From Flavobacteriaceae bacterium YJPT1-3 (GTDB lineage Bacteria; Bacteroidota; Bacteroidia; Flavobacteriales; Flavobacteriaceae): 64,000 nucleotides of DNA. The translations under genes were made by a program, and so were the position numbers. Location: contig CP123444.1 of the NCBI GenBank assembly GCA_029866965.1, positions 1,157,501 through 1,221,500 of the forward strand, in the 5' to 3' direction. Below the pieces are notes generated by a model, which was not told the origin of the DNA, ran no database searches, and saw nothing but the letters and a program-made list of their open reading frames with translations. Below, in pieces: positions 1 to 7,572 of the stretch (within the stretch, counting starts at the first letter, position 1; every line of letters starts with the position of its first letter).

Positions 1-114
1 TTACTGGAGAGTTGTGAGTTTGCACGCTACACGCCAACCAATCAAGTAGGTATGCAGCAGGACTACGACAAGGCTGTTCGCGTAGTGTCTAATCTGGATA
101 AGCAATTGCGATGA
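1..114 (+). CDS. BatD-like protein, C-terminal end only (partial)
   Basis: An open frame enters from the left edge and ends in TGA at 112-114, giving 37 residues that contain CEFARYTP and a final amphipathic helix. This resembles the C-terminal soluble tail of BatD, the large membrane protein of the Bacteroidota bat (aerotolerance) operon. The stop overlaps the ATG of the next gene, a batE-like frame, as ATGA at 111-114; batD-batE adjacency is usual in Bacteroidota and supports the call. Only the tail is visible, so the identification relies largely on context. Confidence 0.6.
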   Translation, partial: LLESCEFARYTPTNQVGMQQDYDKAVRVVSNLDKQLR

Positions 115-869
115 AAAAGAGAGTAGTACTATTCTGCTTCGTTATGCTGGGTTGCCTAATCGTTGAGGCTCAAGATTACGAAACCTATTTCGAACAAGGG
201 AATTAACAGTATGCTGCCCAGGAGTATACAGAGGCGATTAAAAGTTATCAAGCGGCTTTAGAGACTGGTTACGAGGCTTCAGCCTTGTACTACAATCTGG
301 GCAATGCCCATTACAAATTGAACAATGTAGCTCCCAGCATCTACTATTTCGAAAAAGCCCTGCAATTAGCCCCTGGCGACGAAGAGATTCAAAATAATTT
401 GAAATACGCTGAAAACCTAAGGGTCGATGTGGTGGAGCAGCTCCCGGAAAATGCAGTAAAAAAATTCGTCAATCGCATGGTGTCGATTTTCTCTACAAAA
501 GGTTGGGCGGTTACAACCATTCTATTCGTATCGCTCTTTACCTTGTTTTTTCTGCTGTATTATTTTGCGCTGAGTACTCAGAAAAAACGGTTATACTTTA
601 CCGCTTTCTGTGTGTGCGCACTGGTGGCTATTCTAGCTTTTGGTTTTTCGAATTACGCTTTCGCGAAAGCAAAATCGGACCGACCAGCTATCATTTACGC
701 TCAGGAAGTCGCGGTGAAGGCAGCACCGCAGCTAAGCAGCGAAAATGCATTTACGCTCCACGCCGGAACCAAGGTTCAGGTACTGGAATCGATTAAAAAT
801 TGGAAACGAATTCGTTTGGCCGATGGCAAGCTCGGTTGGATCCCGGAAACTGAGTTAAAAGAATTATAG
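111..869 (+). pseudogene. batE: batE-like TPR/SH3 membrane protein interrupted by an in-frame stop
   Basis: One frame runs from ATG 111 to the TAG ending at 869 and has the full BatE layout: an N-terminal signal sequence (MKKRVVLFCF), TPR repeats (about residues 30-110, including LGNAHYKLNN), two transmembrane segments (about residues 135-190) and a C-terminal bacterial SH3 domain ending in GWIPETELKEL. Codon 32 (204-206) is TAA, just after FEQGN and before QYAAQEY, where homologues continue without a break. A single base change would restore a sense codon. The rest of the frame is intact over 220 codons, which points to a very recent nonsense mutation or a base-call error. The downstream TTG at 285 could give only a truncated product without the signal sequence. 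A perfect GCTTTCGCGAAAGC palindrome lies in the linker before the SH3 domain (657-670, read as AFAKA). Confidence 0.7.
657..670. repeat. GCTTTCGCGAAAGC palindrome, perfect copy
   Basis: Exact 14-bp word inside the batE-like frame between its last membrane segment and the SH3 domain, read as Ala-Phe-Ala-Lys-Ala. Confidence 0.9.
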
Positions 870-892
870 CGAAACACTTGCTGCCTAAGTTC

Positions 893-1426
893 TTAGATCT
901 GCTGTTCTTCTGTAGGCGCCACATCATAGAGGTCAGTGTCTCGAGCAGTTTTGAGGATGGCCGGAAGAAAGGCCGGAGCGATAGAGGCTACAGGTCTGTA
1001 TAAGATGGAGTTTTCTTTGTCCTCCTGGTCGATCAATTGAAGACGCTCTCCTGCGGCTCCCAGAAACATAATGATCACACTGAGTATAAACGCTGTTTTC
1101 AGCAATCCGAAGCCGGCTCCCAATAACTTATTGATGAGTCCCAGCGCCGCAAAATTGGCCATTTTGGTCAATAGTTTACCGGCTAAGGAAACCACGACGA
1201 CAATAAGTATAAACGTAATGGCGAAAGCGGCCAGATTTATGGTTTGCTCACTCCAATCGGTGCGTTCCACTAAATAATCAGCAGCGAAATACGAGAAATG
1301 GATGGCGCCATAAATACCGGCCAAAAGTCCAATCAAGGAGGCTGCCTCTACAAAGAATCCCTTGCGAAAGCCCTGAAAAAGGCCAAGTAGCAGTAGAATG
1401 CCCAACACGATATCCAATGTGCTCAT
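893..1426 (-). CDS. CvpA family membrane protein
   Basis: A 177-residue protein with four hydrophobic segments (about residues 5-22, 28-50, 64-86 and 100-124) and the CvpA-type opening MSTLDIVLGILLLLGLFQGFR followed by glycine-rich helices. Family members are inner-membrane proteins linked in enterobacteria to colicin V export and envelope homeostasis; the biochemical role is unknown. It is convergent with the batE frame, 23 bp from its end. A weak -7-like TAGTTTTA lies 4 nt before the ATG on the minus strand. The family call is firm and the function is not. Confidence 0.85.
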   Translation of the reverse strand: MSTLDIVLGILLLLGLFQGFRKGFFVEAASLIGLLAGIYGAIHFSYFAADYLVERTDWSEQTINLAAFAITFILIVVVVSLAGKLLTKMANFAALGLINKLLGAGFGLLKTAFILSVIIMFLGAAGERLQLIDQEDKENSILYRPVASIAPAFLPAILKTARDTDLYDVAPTEEQQI

Positions 1427-1535
1427 GGCTTAAAACTACTCAATTTTTTATGGATTAAATTTTTTTTTCAAGGAGAGGGTAGGAAAAAATAAAGTTGAGT
1501 TGTTCTATAGATGTAGGAACCAATCAACTAGCATT

Positions 1536-1688
1536 ATGAGTAAGAAAGAATACTTAGACATCAAGATTCAGAAATATCTTGAAATGCAAAAAGAGTACTA
1601 TCATTATGCATTAAGCGCTGACCATGCACGTGTTTCAGCTCCCGTAATTGGATTTAGAGCAAAAACCAACCCCGTCAAAATTGTGTAA
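1536..1688 (+). CDS. Small hypothetical protein (50 aa)
   Basis: A short frame starting at ATG 1536 (MSKKEYLDIKIQKYLEMQKE) encodes 50 residues: a charged N-terminal helix followed by a basic tail ending in TNPVKIV. I do not recognise a family. It lies between the divergently transcribed cvpA and a hairpin at 1721-1746. An upstream in-frame ATG at 1500 would add a non-conserved-looking stretch, so the later start is preferred. Support is codon usage like the neighbours and the intergenic position; it could be a chance frame. Confidence 0.4.
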   Translation: MSKKEYLDIKIQKYLEMQKEYYHYALSADHARVSAPVIGFRAKTNPVKIV

Positions 1689-1720
1689 AGCAATTACAGA
1701 AAGAAAACTTCAATGACAGA

Positions 1721-1746
1721 AACGTTACCTTTGTAACGTTTTTTTT
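1721..1746 (+). terminator. Hairpin with T-run; contains a -7 promoter element
   Basis: AACGTTAC (1721-1728) pairs perfectly with GTAACGTT (1733-1740) across a 4-nt loop and is followed by a continuous T-run to 1746, as expected of an intrinsic terminator for the 50-aa gene. The same bases contain TACCTTTG (1726-1733), a perfect match to the flavobacterial -7 element TAnnTTTG, and the next gene starts at 1747 directly after the T-run. The site may therefore end one transcript and start the next. I see no TTG at the -33 distance. Confidence 0.6.
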
Positions 1747-2103
1747 ATGGCTAGAGATGAACTTTTAAAAGAACGATGGATGCTGGTGGTGGAGAAGCTT
1801 TCTGCACGCTTTGCGGATGGCGAGCCCCTAGACCTGGATGCCATTATCTACTTGATCGGACTTCAGGAGTACGGGCGCTTTGACCGTCGCTTCCGCAAAG
1901 ATGATAAGCTTGATCTCATGCACATTGCCATTTGTCGATTACTGGAGCCTTTTGGGTACTACGAGTTTGATTACCAGGATGAGCAGGGCTGGCCGCATTA
2001 CAAAATCATCGAACCTCTACCGCCATTGAAAGCAGGAGAACAAAGTTTACTCATGAAGGAAGCCGTGGTTCATTATTTTTTAGAAAAAGAACTGATCCAA
2101 TAA
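1747..2103 (+). CDS. Conserved flavobacterial hypothetical protein (118 aa)
   Basis: A soluble protein with a highly conserved-looking core (DLDAIIYLIGLQEYGR, then DLMHIAICRLLEPFGYYEFD and GWPHYKIIEPLPPLK). I recall near-identical unnamed proteins in many Bacteroidota, but no function is established. The ATG at 1747 follows directly on the T-run of the upstream hairpin, so it has no space for a ribosome binding site if transcribed from the embedded -7 element, whose transcript would start only a few bases upstream. pheS follows 70 bp later. Confidence 0.75.
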   Translation: MARDELLKERWMLVVEKLSARFADGEPLDLDAIIYLIGLQEYGRFDRRFRKDDKLDLMHIAICRLLEPFGYYEFDYQDEQGWPHYKIIEPLPPLKAGEQSLLMKEAVVHYFLEKELIQ

Positions 2104-2145
2104 CTTCAAAAGCGCCAAGCTCTAGCGCAAGCAATCCCTTTTTCC

Positions 2146-2153
2146 TAAATTTG
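2146..2153 (+). promoter_or_regulatory. -7 promoter element for pheS
   Basis: TAAATTTG matches the Bacteroidota -7 consensus TAnnTTTG exactly and lies 20 nt before the pheS ATG. No TTG is present 17-23 bp upstream, so the -33 element is weak or absent. Confidence 0.45.
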
Positions 2154-2173
2154 CTGATTCCTAAACCCGGGCT

Positions 2174-3190
2174 ATGATAGATACAATCAAGGAGCATATT
2201 GCAAAAGCAGAAGCCTTCCAAACCGATCAGCTGGAGGAAGTTGAAGCTTTTCGAATCAAATATTTAGGCAAAAAAGGAATTTTAAATGATTTGTTTGCCT
2301 CGTTTAAAGAGGTAGCTCCTGATCAAAAGAAGGATTACGGACAAGCTATTAACGCCCTCAAGCAAACAGCTCAGCAAAAAGTCAACGAACTTAAAGCGGT
2401 TCTCGAAAAACAACAGACGACCGCAAGTTACGGTGATCTGACCCGTCCAGGCGAGCCCCTCTCACCGGGATCCAGACATCCAATTAGTCTCGTCAAGAAT
2501 AGAATCACAGACGTTTTCTCCAGAATTGGATTTAATGTGTCTGAGGGGCCCGAAATTGAAGATGACTGGCACAACTTCACCGCTTTGAATCTTCCTGCAC
2601 ACCATCCGGCCCGGGATATGCAGGACACCTTTTTTATCCAGACCAATCCGGATGTGTTGTTGAGGACGCATACCTCCTCCGTGCAGGTGCGGTACATGGA
2701 AGAACATCAGCCGCCAATACGTACCATATCTCCCGGACGTGTTTATCGCAATGAAGCGATATCAGCACGCAGTCACTGTTTCTTCCATCAGGTGGAAGGC
2801 TTATACATTGATAAAGGAGTTTCTTTCGCCGATCTGAAGCAAACCTTGCAATACTTTACGACAGAGATGTTTGGTAAATCAAAGATCAGACTACGCCCGT
2901 CTTATTTTCCTTTTACAGAACCCAGCGCTGAGGTTGATGTGTACTGGGGTTTAGAAACGGAAACGGATTACCGAATGACTAAAGGTACCGGATGGTTGGA
3001 GATCATGGGCTGTGGCATGGTTGACCCCAATGTACTCGAAAATTGCGGTATCGACAGCAAGGAATACAGTGGATTTGCCTTCGGGATGGGTATCGATAGA
3101 ATTGCTCTACTGCTTCATCAAATTCCGGATATTCGTATGCTAAGCGAAAATGATATCCGCTTCTTAAAGCAATTTAAGAGCACCATATAA
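2174..3190 (+). CDS. pheS: Phenylalanine--tRNA ligase alpha subunit
   Basis: Catalytic alpha subunit of PheRS, which charges tRNA-Phe in the cytoplasm as an alpha2beta2 tetramer. The 338 residues match the usual family length. An N-terminal coiled-coil (about residues 1-90) is followed by the class II catalytic core: motif 2 around SPGRVYRNEAISARSH, the HQVEGLYID segment, and motif 3 GFAFGMGIDRIALLL near residues 300-312. pheT is not in this window, so the two subunits are unlinked here. It is followed at 4 bp by a small conserved gene that is probably co-transcribed. Confidence 0.97.
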   Translation: MIDTIKEHIAKAEAFQTDQLEEVEAFRIKYLGKKGILNDLFASFKEVAPDQKKDYGQAINALKQTAQQKVNELKAVLEKQQTTASYGDLTRPGEPLSPGSRHPISLVKNRITDVFSRIGFNVSEGPEIEDDWHNFTALNLPAHHPARDMQDTFFIQTNPDVLLRTHTSSVQVRYMEEHQPPIRTISPGRVYRNEAISARSHCFFHQVEGLYIDKGVSFADLKQTLQYFTTEMFGKSKIRLRPSYFPFTEPSAEVDVYWGLETETDYRMTKGTGWLEIMGCGMVDPNVLENCGIDSKEYSGFAFGMGIDRIALLLHQIPDIRMLSENDIRFLKQFKSTI

Positions 3191-3193
3191 TTC

Positions 3194-3589
3194 ATGCGCA
3201 AAGACATTTCCATCCCGCAGGTCAAGAACGTCTATATGGCTGCCTTGTACCAGTATAATGAAGCTCATCGCACTCACGATTGGAACATCATCATGATCAA
3301 TTCCGGAGCAGAACCTTTAGAACAAGTTCTGATCGTCTCTCGCGGCCAGCACCAGGAGCAACGCACTTCTATCCTACGCCATCAAATTAAGCTTTTACCT
3401 GCCCATGCTTTCGCGAAAGCGGAATTCCTTATCGAAGCGGTGTTGGCTTTGGACAATGAATTTTTAGCCACCTGGTTTATCGGTAACACCTTGTATGAGA
3501 AAACGTTTCGATTTCCGGCAGGCACCATAAAAAAAGAAAACTTGAAGCCCTTGGCTGTGCTAGATCAGCAGGGAATTCTGGCCGACTAA
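3194..3589 (+). CDS. Conserved hypothetical protein, co-transcribed with pheS (131 aa)
   Basis: A soluble 131-residue protein starting 4 bp after pheS, with the opening MRKDISIPQVKNVYMAAL and a C-terminal beta-rich part. Proteins of this type are common in Flavobacteriaceae next to pheS, without known function. Residues 72-76 (AFAKA) are encoded by a perfect GCTTTCGCGAAAGC palindrome at 3407-3420, so this stretch may reflect the DNA word rather than protein function. Its stop is 9 bp from the convergent gpsA. Confidence 0.75.
   Translation: MRKDISIPQVKNVYMAALYQYNEAHRTHDWNIIMINSGAEPLEQVLIVSRGQHQEQRTSILRHQIKLLPAHAFAKAEFLIEAVLALDNEFLATWFIGNTLYEKTFRFPAGTIKKENLKPLAVLDQQGILAD
3407..3420. repeat. 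GCTTTCGCGAAAGC palindrome, perfect copy
   Basis: Exact 14-bp word inside the pheS-linked hypothetical gene, read as Ala-Phe-Ala-Lys-Ala. Confidence 0.9.
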
Positions 3590-3598
3590 AACGCCGGA

Positions 3599-4588
3599 CT
3601 AATCCAATTTATCGGTCAGTTTTTTAAATACCTGTTTGGGGTCTTTGTTTTCGTAGAGGATGCGATTTACCGCATTGATGATGGGAGTTTTAGCACCTAG
3701 CTCCTGGTTGAGCTGATAGGCACTTCTAGTGGCATAGTAGCCCTCAGCCACCATATTCATTTCCAATTGAGCACTTTTGACCGTATATCCCTTCCCGATC
3801 ATATTCCCAAAAAATCGGTTTCTGCTAAATACAGAGTATCCGGTGACCAGGAGATCTCCCAAATAAGCCGAATCGTTAATATCGCGCTTCATTTTATGCA
3901 CCTTTTTTATGAATTTGCGCATTTCACGTATGGCATTGCTCATAAGGACACTTTGAAAATTATCACCATAACCCAATCCGTGGGCGATACCAGCCGCAAT
4001 CGCGTAGATATTTTTAAGCATGGCGGCGTATTCCGTACCGATGGTGTCGTCACTCAGAGTGGTTTTGATATAGTCACTGGAAAGATGATCTGCCACAAGA
4101 CGGGCTTTTGCTTCATCCGCACAGGCAATGGTCAGGTATGACAAACGCTCCAGGGCCACTTCTTCAGCATGACAAGGCCCGGTGATTACTCCTATGTCTT
4201 CAAAAGGGATGTTGTACACCTCATGAAAGTGAGCTCCCACTATTTTTCCTGTTTCCGGAACGATCCCCTTAATTGCCGAAAAAATGATCTTATCGGCCAG
4301 AGAGGCGGTGAGTTTTTTAAGCTCACTACCTACGAAGGCTGAAGGAACAGCAAAGATCAAGACGTCTGCATACTGGACAATTTCATTGATGTCCGTGCTC
4401 AGGCGTAGTTGCTCCGGCTTAAATTCTACCGCACTTAAATAGCTGGGGTTATGGTGTTCTCGTTTAAGGTGCTCCACGGCATAGACACTGCGCATGTACC
4501 AACCAATCTCCTCCAGATTCTCACAAAGCATTTTAGCGATGGCCGTAGCCCAGCTACCTCCCCCAATCACTCCAAATTTTTTACCCAT
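3599..4588 (-). CDS. gpsA: Glycerol-3-phosphate dehydrogenase [NAD(P)+]
   Basis: Reduces dihydroxyacetone phosphate to sn-glycerol-3-phosphate for phospholipid synthesis in the cytoplasm. The N-terminal Rossmann fold begins GVIGGGSWATAIAK, and the conserved catalytic region LKNIYAIAAGIAHGLGYGDN lies in the C-terminal helical domain. The start chosen is ATG 4588 (MGKKFGVIGGG), giving 329 residues, the normal family length; the upstream ATG at 4639 would add 17 residues before the nucleotide-binding strand, which homologues lack. A -7-like TAATTTTA lies at 4622-4615 on the minus strand. Confidence 0.95.
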   Translation of the reverse strand: MGKKFGVIGGGSWATAIAKMLCENLEEIGWYMRSVYAVEHLKREHHNPSYLSAVEFKPEQLRLSTDINEIVQYADVLIFAVPSAFVGSELKKLTASLADKIIFSAIKGIVPETGKIVGAHFHEVYNIPFEDIGVITGPCHAEEVALERLSYLTIACADEAKARLVADHLSSDYIKTTLSDDTIGTEYAAMLKNIYAIAAGIAHGLGYGDNFQSVLMSNAIREMRKFIKKVHKMKRDINDSAYLGDLLVTGYSVFSRNRFFGNMIGKGYTVKSAQLEMNMVAEGYYATRSAYQLNQELGAKTPIINAVNRILYENKDPKQVFKKLTDKLD

Positions 4589-4718
4589 GTTTTTTGAACT
4601 CTTCAATGTGTCGCTAAAATTAGTCAAATTCAAATTCATCTAACTCTATGAATATGAAGGGCATAAGTTTTTGGCATATACTTTGGTTTTACATTCACGA
4701 ACTTTTAAAGTCACGATT

Positions 4719-5657
4719 ATGAAAACGCTAAAGAATACTGCCGGATGGATGATATTAAGTTTACTCTTGGTTTCTTGTTATGCTGATGTTGTCTTAGAGG
4801 AGGAGATTATTGTGGTCGAACTAGAAATTAATGCCAATCAGGTGCTGAATGATTACGATCTGTGGTACCTCAATGTGGAGGCATCTCGAGGGAATGCTAA
4901 TATTCCATTCCTGCAAAAGGCTTTCACACTGAGCTTTGATGCAGGTCAGCTGTTTGCCAACAATAATCTGGCAACAATAGGTGTGCAAGGAGGAGGCCTT
5001 GGATTGGCGGTAGGATTCTATGAGACTTTTGGTCCGGAGATCGATATCATACACGATCTTGACGGTGTCTACACCTTTCAGGTCATTCCACTTGACCACA
5101 AACGTATTGAGTTGTATCACGCACCCAGCGGTGCCTACTTCGTTTTGGAAGGTTATTATACCCATCAGTTTGACTACGATCGATTGTTTTATGAGAATAT
5201 TCATTATTTCCTTCAGGAGTACGTGGCTTGGGAAAAGATATATACAAGTCAAGAAGGCGCACTCAATGAATTTGATCAAGAACACTTCCTCCAGTTCACG
5301 CCAACAGGGAATGATGGGAATTTTAAGAGCTCTCAGGATCAGAATGGCACGCGTATTGATTATTTATATTGGGATTACGAAGGTTGGTATACGGTAGTTC
5401 CGATTGCTGGAAATTCTAGCCTTAAAACTTTAACATTGGATTACGATTATCTGGGCAATGAGTTTTTTGAATTGTCCGTTATTAATGCAAATACTATTGC
5501 CTTGTACCATGTAGCGTCAGGTACGACCTACCATTTTAAAGGAAGAGGTTACATCCAGTACAAAATGGCTGGAGAGGGAAAAGTAAGAGAGAAACAGAAG
5601 GCCCTATCGAATAAAATCGAAACGGCCTTAAAAGAGAAGACATTGAAGATTAGTTGA
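4719..5657 (+). CDS. Flavobacterial lipoprotein of unknown function (about 312 aa)
   Basis: The preferred start is ATG 4719, giving a lipoprotein signal peptide with lipobox LLLVSC (Cys near residue 20). An upstream ATG at 4671 would place 16 extra residues before it. The mature protein carries two related halves, each with a YDLWY or YEGWY motif and an ELYH or ALYH-x-x-SG-T/A-x-Y motif, suggesting an internal duplication of a beta-rich domain. I recall homologues in many Flavobacteriaceae sometimes labelled nicotinic acid mononucleotide adenyltransferase. Nothing in the sequence supports that activity, and the true nadD lies nearby at 7573-8160. It is likely anchored in the outer membrane facing the periplasm; the function is unknown. 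Confidence 0.7.
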   Translation: MKTLKNTAGWMILSLLLVSCYADVVLEEEIIVVELEINANQVLNDYDLWYLNVEASRGNANIPFLQKAFTLSFDAGQLFANNNLATIGVQGGGLGLAVGFYETFGPEIDIIHDLDGVYTFQVIPLDHKRIELYHAPSGAYFVLEGYYTHQFDYDRLFYENIHYFLQEYVAWEKIYTSQEGALNEFDQEHFLQFTPTGNDGNFKSSQDQNGTRIDYLYWDYEGWYTVVPIAGNSSLKTLTLDYDYLGNEFFELSVINANTIALYHVASGTTYHFKGRGYIQYKMAGEGKVREKQKALSNKIETALKEKTLKIS

Positions 5658-5689
5658 TTTTTTTGGTTGGTTATTTAGTTGGAAGCCGC

Positions 5690-5726
5690 TCGCTAGTGTT
5701 AATTAGTTGGGCGGTTTCTTTTTTTG
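5690..5726 (+). terminator. Probable intrinsic terminator after the lipoprotein gene
   Basis: GAAGCCGC and GCGGTTTC can form an 8-bp stem with one G-U pair, enclosing an A/T-rich loop of about 20 nt, followed by a T-run. It lies about 35 bp after the stop codon. The large loop lowers confidence. The rest of the 232-bp gap to the next gene holds nothing else I can name. Confidence 0.5.
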
Positions 5727-5889
5727 CGACCTTTTCGAGGACACCGCATTGTAAGCCGCTCTAATAGGCTGTTTAAAGAAAGGATGAAACTTATTTTAAG
5801 TCAATACCAGCCTTTTTAAGAGCAGAGCGTTAGAGCGAAATTTTGTACCTTCATGTCTGCGAAAATCATTAACTAAAACACTATAAACT

Positions 5890-6387
5890 ATGGGATTATT
5901 TTCATTCATTAAAAATGCTGGCGCCAAGCTAGGCATTGGAAAAAGTACTAAGGAGGAAGCTGCGGAAGCGGCTGCGGAAAAAGCGGCAGCTTTGCGTAAG
6001 GCCAATGAGAAAGCCGCAGCCAACATGAAGGAAACCGTCCATGATCTTGGCCTGGAAGTCGATAATCTAAAAATTGAGATCTCTGGAGATACAGCTACGG
6101 TCCATGGCAAGGCTACCGATCAAGCTACTAAGGAAAAAATCGTCCTTGTGGTTGGAAATACAGAGGGTATTGCTCAGGTTGATGATCGTATGGAAGTAGA
6201 ACACACCGAGCCGGAAGCGCGTTTTTATACCGTTGAGAAAGGAGATTATCTCAGCAAAATAGCTAAAGAAATGTACGGTGATGCTATGAAATACAATGTA
6301 ATTTTTGAAGCGAATAAGCCCATGCTTAAAGATCCCGATAAGATCTATCCGGGCCAGGTTTTACGCATTCCACACTTGGACACCTAG
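5890..6387 (+). CDS. lysM: LysM/BON domain protein (LysM, Kbp-like)
   Basis: A 165-residue soluble protein: an alanine/glutamate-rich N-terminal helix (about residues 18-45), a BON domain (about residues 50-105) and a C-terminal LysM domain beginning FYTVEKGDYLSKIAKEMYG and ending PGQVLRIP. This matches the peptidoglycan-binding protein LysM family, including E. coli Kbp (YgaU), a cytoplasmic potassium-binding protein of similar size. There is no signal peptide. Whether it binds potassium here cannot be told from sequence. A strong terminator follows at 6416-6444, so it is probably monocistronic. Confidence 0.88.
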   Translation: MGLFSFIKNAGAKLGIGKSTKEEAAEAAAEKAAALRKANEKAAANMKETVHDLGLEVDNLKIEISGDTATVHGKATDQATKEKIVLVVGNTEGIAQVDDRMEVEHTEPEARFYTVEKGDYLSKIAKEMYGDAMKYNVIFEANKPMLKDPDKIYPGQVLRIPHLDT

Positions 6388-6415
6388 AACAGTGATCTTT
6401 TGATATAACCGTTTA

Positions 6416-6444
6416 AATCCTGCTCATCGAGCGGGATTTTTTTT
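6416..6444 (+). terminator. Intrinsic terminator of the lysM gene
   Basis: AATCCTGCTC (6416-6425) pairs with GAGCGGGATT (6429-6438), with one G-U pair and a 3-nt loop, followed by a T-run to 6444. Confidence 0.85.
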
Positions 6445-6647
6445 GCTGTGTATTTCATCGAAACAGCACTTTTCCTGCTCTCAAAACTGTGTTACTTATC
6501 GACTGAGTTGACTACTTGAACGAAAACTTTGTAGGAATACGCCCTACATTGAATCAGCCACCCTACTTTAGCACCACCTCAAAATCATAATTGCAAGTTT
6601 TCGTGCTTTTTGGTTTTGAGTAATTATAAACAAACCCAAAACATAAT

Positions 6648-6761
6648 ATGATGAAAACTTTACAAAACACAGCAACTAGTCTTTTCAAATTTGCATTCGT
6701 ATCTAGCGTGATCTATTTCTTCGTAATGCTAGTGATTACTTTAGACAAATTTTTCTGGTAG
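6648..6761 (+). CDS. Small single-pass membrane protein (37 aa)
   Basis: An ATG at 6648 (a second ATG follows at 6651) opens a 37-residue frame ending at TAG 6759-6761. It has a basic/polar start (MMKTLQNTATSLFK) and one continuous hydrophobic segment, from about residue 15 to the end, rich in Phe, Val and Ile, finishing DKFFW. It sits alone between a terminator at 6444 and the next lipoprotein gene. The composition is that of a one-helix inner-membrane protein. I do not recognise a family, and its small size means it could be missed by automated annotation. Codon choice resembles the neighbours. Confidence 0.5.
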   Translation: MMKTLQNTATSLFKFAFVSSVIYFFVMLVITLDKFFW

Positions 6762-6882
6762 AATTAAAATAGAGGGACTCCGTTTTGAGAGATTCTTCTT
6801 TTTGCCTGTACACTCCAATCCGGACCCACAGGTCCCTATTCTTTTAGATGTTGAGGCAAAGTCTAATGATCTACCCTTTTAT

Positions 6883-7563
6883 ATGAAGCGATTTCTTCTA
6901 TGGGCCGTTGGGGTCTTATTTTTAGCAATTTCCTGCGAGCAGGATGATTCGCTATCGTCTCTGGAAACGGAAACGGTACCTGAAATAGGAGAGTCGATAG
7001 AAATAGTTTTCTTAACGGGTAAATTGGAAGAGGAAGGTCTTTTGGAAGAGTATCTTAGGGCGGTTGATGCCGAGACTGTTTGGGATGAAACCTTTTTAAT
7101 ACAAGGGGTAGGCAAAAGTAAATCTCAGAATACCTGTGCTCAAATTGATCTTTTAGGTCACCAACAAGGATCATTTACTGTCGATTCAACAGAAGATGAT
7201 CGCGTCGAATTTCTGTTTGTCACTAATCCTTCCTGGGCTATTGCAGCTACCTTCCTCCTTCTTGAACCTACCTCTAATTTTGAATTCCCTACGGGCGTAG
7301 TACAAGATTACTCCTTTCCCTTGTCTTATCGATGGCCGGAACAGGTTTCGGGGGCCGGTCATAGTTTTCCAATCAGCCAATTCAGATCAAAAGCTGGTAA
7401 TCCGGAGCATTGTATCTCCATTGCAGGTTACGTCATTCTTTATAAAACGGATGAAAACGGTAGTGTGGTGGAGGCCAAACGGGCCCGCATAGATGGTGAA
7501 CTTAAAAACACTCAGGGAAATATTCATGTAGTCCAACTTTGCCTGGAATCAGCCTGCCAATAA
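6883..7563 (+). CDS. Hypothetical lipoprotein (226 aa)
   Basis: ATG 6883 gives a clean lipoprotein signal (MKRFLLWAVGVLFLAISC, lipobox AISC), so it is preferred over the ATG at 6802, which would put 27 polar residues before the signal. The mature part is acidic, beta-rich, with cysteines near the middle and at the C-terminus (CLESACQ) that could form disulphides. I do not recognise a family. Its stop lies 9 bp from the convergent nadD. It is likely exported and membrane anchored; the role is unknown. Confidence 0.65.
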   Translation: MKRFLLWAVGVLFLAISCEQDDSLSSLETETVPEIGESIEIVFLTGKLEEEGLLEEYLRAVDAETVWDETFLIQGVGKSKSQNTCAQIDLLGHQQGSFTVDSTEDDRVEFLFVTNPSWAIAATFLLLEPTSNFEFPTGVVQDYSFPLSYRWPEQVSGAGHSFPISQFRSKAGNPEHCISIAGYVILYKTDENGSVVEAKRARIDGELKNTQGNIHVVQLCLESACQ

Positions 7564-7572
7564 ATCTACGCT

